Positions 35,116 through 42,363 of a DNA stretch of 64,000 nt are shown here, in pieces. The stretch's first letter is position 1. The number at the start of each line of letters is the position of its first letter. The position numbers and the translations under genes are program-made. The DNA comes from Litorivivens sp041624475 (GTDB taxonomy: Bacteria; Pseudomonadota; Gammaproteobacteria; Pseudomonadales; Spongiibacteraceae), in contig NZ_JBFJUX010000015.1 in the NCBI RefSeq assembly GCF_041624475.1, positions 10,046 through 74,045 of the forward strand, in the 5' to 3' direction. The notes below the pieces were generated by a model, which worked only from the letters and a program-made list of their open reading frames with translations, ran no database searches and had not been told where the DNA came from.

Positions 35116-35355
35116 ACGCGATTGCTCATAAATGGCCGTCAATCCACCCAGCTACCCCGGGTGTGATTCGGGGTTGCGCTCAAGCGCGCAATCACTGCTT
35201 CGCAGATCCATTCTCTCCGCAAGCACATGACCTGTGTTGCGAGAATGCCATCTTCGCACACCCCGCGAAGACCTTTACGAGGGCAATTCTGCACCCTGCT
35301 GCAGCTTTGTCAGGCGTTTCGCCCGACGCATCGTGGTCGATGTGATCGGAGGTTC

Positions 35356-35409
35356 ATGTGTTTTTCCGCTGCCCTTGGTCGGCTGGCGCACATGCTTTAT
35401 TCAAAATGA
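35356..35409 (+). CDS. Possible 17-residue leader peptide upstream of ilvI
   Basis: A small frame (MCFSAALGRLAHMLYSK) begins just after GGAGG and ends at a TGA lying directly before an in-frame ATG of the ilvI frame. It has three Leu codons but no Ile or Val, so classic ilv attenuation is doubtful. It could help ribosomes reach ilvI by reinitiation. Confidence 0.3.
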   Translation: MCFSAALGRLAHMLYSK

Positions 35410-35454
35410 ATGGTTGTTCGTGCAACTGATTCAGACAATCAAGAGGACTGTTCC

Positions 35455-37203
35455 GTGGAATTGTTATCCGGCGGTGATATGATCGCCCGCGCCCTCGAAG
35501 ACGAAGGCGTTGAGTTTATTTTCGGCTACCCCGGTGGGGCCGTACTGCACATTTATGATTCCCTGTTCCAGAACTGCAAGGTGCCCCATATCCTGGTGCG
35601 CCATGAGCAGGCTGCGACGCATGCCGCCGATGGCTACGCCCGCGCTACCGGCAAGCCCGGTGTGGTGCTGGTTACCTCCGGCCCGGGTGCTACCAATGCG
35701 ATCACCGGCATTGCCACCGCCTACATGGATTCCATTCCGATGGTGGTGCTGTCGGGGCAGGTTGCGTCTCACCTGATTGGCGAAGACGCCTTTCAGGAAA
35801 CCGACATGGTCGGTATTTCCCGCCCCATCGTGAAGCACAGCTTTATGGTGAAAAGAGCGCAGGACATTCCGGAAACCATCAAAAAGGCCTTTTATCTGGC
35901 CTCAACCGGTCGCCCGGGTCCGGTGGTGATCGACCTGCCGAAGGACATCACCAACCCGGTAGACAAGTTTGAGTACCGCTACCCGAAGTCGGTGAAAATG
36001 CGTTCCTACACACCGGCAACGCGCGGTCACTCCGGTCAGATCAAAAAAGCGGTTCAGTTGCTGCTGGAAGCCAAGCGCCCGGTTATCTATACCGGTGGTG
36101 GGGTGGTGCAGGGCAATGCCTCGGGCGTACTGACCGAGCTGGCCCATGAGCTGAACTACCCGGTGACCAATACCCTGATGGGGCTTGGCGGTTTTCCCGG
36201 TGATGATCGCCAGTTTTTGGGCATGCTCGGCATGCACGGTTTTTACGAAGCCAACAACGCCATGCATCACAGCGATGTGATTCTGGCGGTGGGCGCGCGC
36301 TTTGACGACCGGGTAACCAATACCCCAAGCAAGTTCTGCCCGAGTGCCAAGGTGATTCATATCGATATCGACCCGGCGTCGATTTCGAAAACCATCACGG
36401 CCGATGTGCCCATTGTTGGCCCGGTGGATTCGGTGCTGGCGGAAATGCTGAGCCTGGTGCGCGATGCGCGTAAGGCCGACAAGAGTCTGCCGGATGCCAA
36501 GGCACTGGATGTCTGGTGGCAGCAGATTGACGAGTGGCGCGACGCCCACGGGCTTTGGACCAAGCCTCGCTATGACACGTCTACCGATCTGATCAAGCCG
36601 CAAGAGGTTATCGATACTCTGTGCAAAGTCACCAACGGCGAGGCCTTTGTGACCTCAGATGTTGGCCAACACCAGATGTATGCGGCTCAGTACTACCGCT
36701 TCAAGCACCCGCGCCGCTGGATCAACTCCGGTGGTCTCGGGACCATGGGTTTTGGCTTGCCCTCAGCGATGGGCGTAAAACTGGCCTACCCGGATTCCGA
36801 CGTGGTGTGTGTAACCGGTGAAGGCAGCATCCAGATGAACATTCAGGAGCTGTCCACCTGCACCCAGTACAACATTCCGGTGAAAATCCTGAATCTGTAC
36901 AACGGCTATCTGGGTATGGTCAAGCAGTGGCAAGACATGCAGTACGAAGGTCGCTACGCCGAGAGCACCTACGAAGACTCGCTGCCGGATTTCTGCAAGC
37001 TGGCGGAAGCTTACGGTCACGTGGGTCTTCGCGTTGACAAAAAAGCCGACCTGGAAGGTGCCTTGAAAGAAGTGATGGCGATGAAAGATCGCCTGGTGTT
37101 TATGGACATTCACGTAGACCCTCACGAGCACGTTTACCCGATGCTGGTGGCGCCGAACGGCTCCATGCGTGATATGTGGTTGAGCAAGACGGAGCGAACC
37201 TGA
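35455..37203 (+). CDS. ilvI: Acetolactate synthase large subunit
   Basis: The catalytic subunit condenses pyruvate into acetolactate, or with 2-ketobutyrate into acetohydroxybutyrate, in valine, leucine and isoleucine synthesis. The 582-residue product has catalytic Glu51 (LVRHEQAATHAADGY), the FAD-binding middle domain, and the ThDP motif TGEGSIQMNIQEL (GEG in place of GDG, as in pseudomonads). I use GTG, with AGAGGA seven bases upstream, because MELLSGGDMI matches known starts. An ATG 45 bases earlier is in frame. The stop overlaps the ilvH ATG. Confidence 0.96.
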   Translation: MELLSGGDMIARALEDEGVEFIFGYPGGAVLHIYDSLFQNCKVPHILVRHEQAATHAADGYARATGKPGVVLVTSGPGATNAITGIATAYMDSIPMVVLSGQVASHLIGEDAFQETDMVGISRPIVKHSFMVKRAQDIPETIKKAFYLASTGRPGPVVIDLPKDITNPVDKFEYRYPKSVKMRSYTPATRGHSGQIKKAVQLLLEAKRPVIYTGGGVVQGNASGVLTELAHELNYPVTNTLMGLGGFPGDDRQFLGMLGMHGFYEANNAMHHSDVILAVGARFDDRVTNTPSKFCPSAKVIHIDIDPASISKTITADVPIVGPVDSVLAEMLSLVRDARKADKSLPDAKALDVWWQQIDEWRDAHGLWTKPRYDTSTDLIKPQEVIDTLCKVTNGEAFVTSDVGQHQMYAAQYYRFKHPRRWINSGGLGTMGFGLPSAMGVKLAYPDSDVVCVTGEGSIQMNIQELSTCTQYNIPVKILNLYNGYLGMVKQWQDMQYEGRYAESTYEDSLPDFCKLAEAYGHVGLRVDKKADLEGALKEVMAMKDRLVFMDIHVDPHEHVYPMLVAPNGSMRDMWLSKTERT

Positions 37204-37694
37204 TGCGACGGATAATTTCAGTACTTTTGGAAAACGAGCCAGGTGCTCTGTCGCGGGTGGTTGGCCTGTTCTCTCAGCGCGGCTATAACATTGAGACGCT
37301 CAACGTGGCGCCCACCGAAGATGAGACAATGTCGCGTCTGACCCTGACCACGGTGGGTGATGATCACAAAATCGAGCAGATCACCAAGCACCTGAACCGT
37401 CTGGTAGACGTGGTCAAGCTGGTGGATTTGAGCGAAGGCGCCCACATCGAGCGCGAGCTGATGCTGGTTAAAGTGCGCGCCACCGGCGCTCAGCGCGCCG
37501 AGATAAAGCGCTGCACCGATATCTTTCGCGGCCAGATTGTGGATGTAGGTCCGACGGTCTACACCATTCAGGTTACTGGCGCCTCCGATAAGCTGGACTC
37601 TTTCCTCGAAGCGGTGGGTGATGCTGCGATTCTGGAAGTGGTGCGCAGCGGGGTGTCTGGTATTGCTCGCGGCGAAAAGGTGCTTTCGCTGTGA
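37203..37694 (+). CDS. ilvH: Acetolactate synthase small regulatory subunit
   Basis: IlvH is the ACT-domain subunit that binds valine and inhibits the large subunit. The 163-residue length is exact for the family. The N-terminal ACT (MRRIISVLLENEPGALSRV, FSQRGYNIETLNVAPT) and the C-terminal half (RGQIVDVGPTVYTIQVTG) are conserved. The ATG shares one base with the ilvI stop. ilvC, often next, is 21 kb away on the other strand. Confidence 0.97.
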   Translation: MRRIISVLLENEPGALSRVVGLFSQRGYNIETLNVAPTEDETMSRLTLTTVGDDHKIEQITKHLNRLVDVVKLVDLSEGAHIERELMLVKVRATGAQRAEIKRCTDIFRGQIVDVGPTVYTIQVTGASDKLDSFLEAVGDAAILEVVRSGVSGIARGEKVLSL

Positions 37695-37701
37695 TTGGGC
37701 C

Positions 37702-37747
37702 GGACGTCTGACGTCGGACGTCCGACCACAAAACCCATTTGGGTTTT
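37702..37747 (+). terminator. Hairpins after ilvH
   Basis: GGACGTC (37702-37708) and GACGTCC (37717-37723) can pair, and GTCGGACGTCCGAC (37713-37726) is itself a perfect palindrome. Next comes AAAACCC-ATTT-GGGTTTT (37730-37747), a weak stem with a T-run that may end ilvIH transcription. Confidence 0.5.
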
Positions 37748-37794
37748 ACCCCGCTCTCCCTTAAGCTGTCCCAAACGATAACAGGGACAGCATC

Positions 37795-38061
37795 ATGGCC
37801 TTCCAATCTGAAGATCACGCCAAAGCCTACTGGCGCGAGCACCTGCGCATGATGTTCGCGCTTTCCCTTATCTGGTTCTTTGTTTCTTTTGGCTGCGGTA
37901 TTCTTTTTGTCGACTGGCTGAACGAGTTTCGGCTGGGTGGTTACAAGCTCGGTTTCTGGTTTGCCCAGCAGGGTTCTATTTACACCTTTGTGATACTGAT
38001 TTTTGTCTACGCCCGCCTTATGGGGCGGCTCGATAAAAAATACCACGTACACGAGGAGTAA
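37795..38061 (+). CDS. DUF4212 small membrane partner of a sodium symporter
   Basis: The 88-residue protein has two membrane helices (about 20-40 and 60-78) and the DUF4212 features YWREHLRMM at the start and RLMGRLDKKYHVHEE at the end. Such genes are almost always found directly before a sodium:solute symporter, as here with three bases between, and probably encode an accessory subunit. Confidence 0.9.
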   Translation: MAFQSEDHAKAYWREHLRMMFALSLIWFFVSFGCGILFVDWLNEFRLGGYKLGFWFAQQGSIYTFVILIFVYARLMGRLDKKYHVHEE

Positions 38062-38064
38062 CAG

Positions 38065-39798
38065 ATGGACCTGCAAACTCTGACCTACCTCGTTGTCGGC
38101 AGCACCTTCGCTTTATATATCGGTATCGCCATCTGGTCGCGGGCGGGTTCAACCCAGGAGTTCTACGTCGCCGGGGGCGGTATTCATCCCGTAGCCAATG
38201 GCATGGCCACCGCCGCCGACTGGATGAGCGCGGCCTCCTTTATCTCTATGGCTGGGCTGATTGCCTATATGGGCTATGGCGGTTCGGTCTTTCTGATGGG
38301 GTGGACCGGTGGCTTTGTGCTGTTGGCGATGTTTTTGGCGCCCTACCTGCGCAAGTTCGGCAAGTTCACGGTTCCCGAGTTTATTGGCGAGCGCTACTAC
38401 TCACGCACAGCCCGCATTGTGGCGGTGATCTGTCTGATTGTCTGTTCGGTCACTTATGTCATTGGGCAGATGAAAGGCGTGGGTGTCGCCTTCTCCCGCT
38501 TTCTGGAAGTGGACTACGATATCGGCCTGTATGTGGGGATGGGTATCGTCTTTATTTACGCGGTGCTCGGTGGCATGAAGGGCATTACCTATACCCAGAT
38601 TGCTCAATACTGCGTGCTGATTTTTGCCTTTACCATTCCGGCCATTTTTATCTCGCTCAATCTCACCGGCAACCCCTTGCCGCAGCTCGGCCTGGGCAGC
38701 ACGCTGGCGGGCAGCGATACCTATCTGCTGGACAAGCTAGATCTGATTCTTGTGGATTTGGGCTTTGCCGAATACACCACTCAGGAACGGCTCAGCAAAC
38801 TGAATATGTTTGCCTATACGCTTTCATTGATGATCGGTACGGCAGGTTTGCCGCATGTGATCATTCGCTTTTTCACCGTACCGAAAGTCAGTGATGCGCG
38901 AAAGTCGGCGGGCTGGGCCTTGCTGTTTATCGCGATTCTTTACACCACAGCGCCTGCGGTCTCTGGGATGGCACGATTGAATCTGATTGATACCTTTGCC
39001 GGGAAAGACGGCGAGGGTCTGGTGTACGACGAGCGCCCGCAATGGTTTAAAAACTGGGAGAAAACCGGGCTGCTGGAATTTGAGGACAAGAATGGCGATG
39101 GCCGTATTACGCATGTAGCCGATGTCGACAAAAATGAAATGGTCACCATTGACCGCGATATTATCGTGCTGGCCAATCCCGAGATTGCGCGTTTGCCGAA
39201 CTGGGTCATTGCGCTGGTGGCGGCGGGTGGTCTGGCAGCGGCGCTTTCCACGGCGGCAGGTCTGCTGCTGGCAATTTCCTCGGCTATTTCGCATGACTTG
39301 CTGAAAGGTGTATTCGCACCGACGATCACCGAAAAACAGGAGCTGCTCGCAAGCCGAATTGCCATGGCTGTTGCGATCGCTTTCGCAGGTTATCTCGGCT
39401 TGAATCCGCCGGACTTTGCTGCCGGAACGGTGGCGCTGGCCTTTGGTCTGGCGGCCTCGTCGATCTTCCCCGCCTTGATGCTTGGTATTTTTAGTAAGCG
39501 AGTGAATAAAGAGGGCGCCGTAGCCGGCATGTTGGCGGGCTTGAGCGTTACCCTGCTATACGTCTTTCAGCACAAGGGCGTGATGTTTATTCCAGGGACT
39601 GAATTTTTGGGCGCCATGCCGGAGAACTGGTTTCTCGGCATCGAGCCCAATGCCTTTGGCGCAGTGGGTGCGGTGGTCAACTTTGTGGTTGCCTTTGGGG
39701 TGTCGCGATTGACCGCACCGCCTCCACCCGAGGTGCGGGCACTGGTCGAGCATATTCGCGTGCCCAGGGGTGCAGTTGCTCCGGGCAACCATGGGTAA
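38065..39798 (+). CDS. Sodium:solute symporter, acetate/short-chain-type (VC_2705-like)
   Basis: The 577-residue inner-membrane protein has 12-13 hydrophobic segments and SSS family motifs (GMATAADWMSAASFISMAG, IGQMKGVGVAF). In a long extramembrane loop around 310-365 it carries DKNGDGRITHV, an EF-hand-like Asp-rich loop at 341-351, followed by DVDKNEMVTID. This insert is typical of the DUF4212-linked branch. The likely substrate is acetate or another small carboxylate; that is inference. GAGGAG precedes the ATG. Confidence 0.88.
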   Translation: MDLQTLTYLVVGSTFALYIGIAIWSRAGSTQEFYVAGGGIHPVANGMATAADWMSAASFISMAGLIAYMGYGGSVFLMGWTGGFVLLAMFLAPYLRKFGKFTVPEFIGERYYSRTARIVAVICLIVCSVTYVIGQMKGVGVAFSRFLEVDYDIGLYVGMGIVFIYAVLGGMKGITYTQIAQYCVLIFAFTIPAIFISLNLTGNPLPQLGLGSTLAGSDTYLLDKLDLILVDLGFAEYTTQERLSKLNMFAYTLSLMIGTAGLPHVIIRFFTVPKVSDARKSAGWALLFIAILYTTAPAVSGMARLNLIDTFAGKDGEGLVYDERPQWFKNWEKTGLLEFEDKNGDGRITHVADVDKNEMVTIDRDIIVLANPEIARLPNWVIALVAAGGLAAALSTAAGLLLAISSAISHDLLKGVFAPTITEKQELLASRIAMAVAIAFAGYLGLNPPDFAAGTVALAFGLAASSIFPALMLGIFSKRVNKEGAVAGMLAGLSVTLLYVFQHKGVMFIPGTEFLGAMPENWFLGIEPNAFGAVGAVVNFVVAFGVSRLTAPPPPEVRALVEHIRVPRGAVAPGNHG

Positions 39799-39954
39799 AG
39801 AGGTTACCCGCTGAAAACGTTGATCTTTTTTGGATTTTGGTGCGCGCGAAGCGAGGGCGGCGGTGGGCGGCGCCACAACGTAGTATGCTAATCACCTGTA
39901 TACGCATATTTCACAACTGCAGGATTATGTAACTTTGCCTACAGTATAGGGGTT

Positions 39955-40017
39955 GGGATAAAAGAATCCCGGGCCGATGGCCAAGAATAATCAGCCTGAT
40001 AGGCCGTCTTCGACGGC
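39955..40017 (+). promoter_or_regulatory. Two hairpins in the leader of the filament operon
   Basis: GGGAT-AAAAGA-ATCCC (39955-39970) and GCCGTC-TTC-GACGGC (40003-40017) would fold in the RNA just before the histidine kinase gene. A consensus promoter is not clear in the 243-base gap. No known riboswitch pattern fits. Confidence 0.4.
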
Positions 40018-40041
40018 AGTGGGCAAAACAGAGGGTGCCAG

Positions 40042-41982
40042 GTGAACAAAGCGTCAGCGACTATTGACGACAACGGACTGTCCGTGTCTAACAGTGCCAG
40101 CGATGAGCGACGAAAAGGCGATCGCAGGCAGTGGCCGACCCGACGCCTCCGCCATCGCCGCCGCCGCATCCAGATTCCTGCCTTTTTGCCCTTGCTGCTC
40201 ATCGCAGCATTGAGTCTCACCTTGTTGCTGGTGGTCTACAGCTGGCAGTCTGCCAAGACCATCAATGCCGAAACGCAGCTATACGGTGAATCGATCACTA
40301 AAGCACTGGCCAATGTCTCCAATGAGGCGCTGACAGACTTGATTGCAGAGCAGGGCCAGAGTCCCATGCTGCAGAATTTAAAGCAGCACCCGCATTTTCT
40401 TTATTTTCTAGTGGAGTCCAAGTTCGGCGAGCGGCAGCTGGTTCTGGAGGGGCATCAATCCGGTATCGGCATCCCGTCGCTGCCCCTGTCTGCCAGTCAG
40501 CGTGTTAGCCAGGGTAATCGAGCGTTTACCACACTGAAAAAAACGGTCGGCATCGTAGAGTTTTATGCGCCGATCAAAACTTCAGGCTCACACGTCTTGC
40601 GAATAGGTTTTCTTAAGCCCACGTTCTACTGGCAACCCGGCGCGCAGTACTATTTTCTTATTTCGTTACCGCTTGTGCTGCTAACCTTTGCGGCGTTTTC
40701 ATCAATATTTTCGACGTATCTCCCAATGCATCGACTGGGGCAGCATTTCAGCTCGATGAACGAGGGGAAGGAGTTTGAAACCATCGACAACAGTCAGACC
40801 AAATCCCCTCTGATTGATGACTTCAATGCGCTGATCGCCAATGCCAAAAATATTGTTCGGGAAATCGAGGTCAAGCAAGACGCTCTTGAGATTGATAGGA
40901 AAGTACTTTATTTCGACAAGCTGCGGACAGAGGCAGTGCTCGACGCTTTGCCGCTGGGTGTGGCGGTTCTGGATGTGGCAGGCAGTGTGACCTACTGCAA
41001 CAAGCAGTTTCTGCATTTCTTTCCCGGGGCTTCCCCCAATATTGTGGGTAAGTCTTTCAGTGAGTGGAGCCCATCACTCGCTGTCGCGGCTTACGTGCAA
41101 TCTGGTCGCAAAAGCGGTGGGGTGAAGCCAGGCGAGCTTCAGTACGAATATGCACAGCGGGGTAACCACACCAAAGTCGCCAGTGTATCCATGCAGACGG
41201 TGCAAGCTGCAGACTCGGGCAATTCGCTCGGCGAGCTGATGATTATTCAGGATGTCACCAGCACCCTGCATAACAAAAGGATGTCTGAGGAGTTTGCCAT
41301 CAAGGCCGCGCATGAGCTTAAGACACCCCTGCACGTCGTTAAAATGTACAGCGAAATGTTGATGGAGGATGACCTGGAGCCTGATGTCCGGGTGGAGTCG
41401 TTGAATACCATCTACGATGAAGTGGATCGCATGGCTGATCTCGTCAACAATCTGCTGAATATCGCCAAAATTGAGATGGGAAATATCACCATCGATAAGA
41501 CGCGGGTTAAGACGAGTGAATTCCTCAATGATATTTATGACTCGATGATACGGTCTGCAAACAACAGCACACTAACAGTGGTGAAAGATATTCCCGAAAG
41601 CCTCAGCACTATTGTTGTAGATAAAGACCTTCTGCGCATTAGTATTAACAATCTGCTTTCCAATGCAATCAAGTACAACCGCGAGGGCGGTGAAGTTCGT
41701 TTTGCTGCTGAAGAAACGGACGACGCAATACTTATTTCCATTAGCGACAGCGGCCCCGGGATATCGGAAGAGGACCAACGGCATATATTCGACAAGTTTT
41801 ATCGCTCTGAAGACGCAGAAATTCGCAAGAAAAGCGGTCACGGGCTGGGCCTGACGCTGACCCGAAACATTGTCCAGTTACATCATGGCAGCCTTACTGT
41901 GGAAAGCACCCTTGGTGAAGGTAGCCGCTTTACGATTGCTTTTAACAAGAAATCCAATATCGTTGAGCGAGGGCGTGTTTGA
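40042..41982 (+). CDS. Membrane sensor histidine kinase with PAS domain
   Basis: The 646-residue kinase has a basic N terminus and a first membrane helix (about 46-67). A periplasmic sensor region follows (68-203), a second helix (204-226), a linker and a PAS-like domain (290-405, LDALPLGVAVLDVAGSVTYCN). The HisKA domain has His424 (AAHELKTPLHVV). The ATPase domain shows INNLLSNAIKYN, SDSGPGIS (569-574) and GHGLGLTLT. It starts at GTG with GAGG seven bases upstream. It overlaps the receiver gene by one base and heads the filament operon, so it probably sets its output. The signal is unknown. Confidence 0.9.
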   Translation: MNKASATIDDNGLSVSNSASDERRKGDRRQWPTRRLRHRRRRIQIPAFLPLLLIAALSLTLLLVVYSWQSAKTINAETQLYGESITKALANVSNEALTDLIAEQGQSPMLQNLKQHPHFLYFLVESKFGERQLVLEGHQSGIGIPSLPLSASQRVSQGNRAFTTLKKTVGIVEFYAPIKTSGSHVLRIGFLKPTFYWQPGAQYYFLISLPLVLLTFAAFSSIFSTYLPMHRLGQHFSSMNEGKEFETIDNSQTKSPLIDDFNALIANAKNIVREIEVKQDALEIDRKVLYFDKLRTEAVLDALPLGVAVLDVAGSVTYCNKQFLHFFPGASPNIVGKSFSEWSPSLAVAAYVQSGRKSGGVKPGELQYEYAQRGNHTKVASVSMQTVQAADSGNSLGELMIIQDVTSTLHNKRMSEEFAIKAAHELKTPLHVVKMYSEMLMEDDLEPDVRVESLNTIYDEVDRMADLVNNLLNIAKIEMGNITIDKTRVKTSEFLNDIYDSMIRSANNSTLTVVKDIPESLSTIVVDKDLLRISINNLLSNAIKYNREGGEVRFAAEETDDAILISISDSGPGISEEDQRHIFDKFYRSEDAEIRKKSGHGLGLTLTRNIVQLHHGSLTVESTLGEGSRFTIAFNKKSNIVERGRV

Positions 41983-42353
41983 TGCCGATGATTCTGATCG
42001 CCGAAGATGAACTGCATATATTCAGAGTATTAAGAATTTCACTCGAGAGAGCGGGTTATGAAGTCGAGCATGCACTCAATGGCGAGGAGGCACTGGAATT
42101 CATCCGAAACTCACCGCCGGATGCACTGATCACCGACATCGCCATGCCGAAAATGGATGGTCAGGAATTGTGTATGCGCATTACCGAAGAGCTTCCCGAG
42201 CGCACTTTCCCGATCATTGTTGCAACATCAAAGGCCGATATTGAGCACCGGGAATGGTCCCGAGTCATCCCCAGCCTTACCTTTTTGGAAAAGCCTGCAA
42301 GTTTGCGCGCGCTGATCGCCTTGTTGGCCGATCAGGTTCCGGTGGACGAGTGA
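41982..42353 (+). CDS. Receiver-only response regulator
   Basis: The 123-residue protein is a lone CheY-like receiver domain. Acidic pocket residues Glu8 and Asp9, phospho-acceptor Asp52 (ITDIAMPKMDG) and Lys102-region FLEKPAS are present. With no output domain it must act by protein contact, perhaps on the next gene's EAL protein or the assembly ATPase; that is inference. ATG shares a base with the kinase stop. Confidence 0.9.
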   Translation: MPMILIAEDELHIFRVLRISLERAGYEVEHALNGEEALEFIRNSPPDALITDIAMPKMDGQELCMRITEELPERTFPIIVATSKADIEHREWSRVIPSLTFLEKPASLRALIALLADQVPVDE

Positions 42354-42363
42354 GCTGTCGCCT

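Noticed and set aside
35356..35409. Classical ilv attenuator peptide
   Set aside because: The peptide lacks Ile and Val codon runs and no terminator/antiterminator pair with a T-run follows.
39839..39856. Possible sigma-54 promoter TGGTGCGCGCGAAGC before the filament operon
   Set aside because: GG and GC have the right spacing but most other consensus bases differ; no NtrC/PilR-type site lies upstream.
39955..40041. c-di-GMP (GEMM) riboswitch before the kinase gene
   Set aside because: Although GGGCAAAAC appears, the GGGACGCAAAGCC-like core and the paired stems of GEMM are missing.
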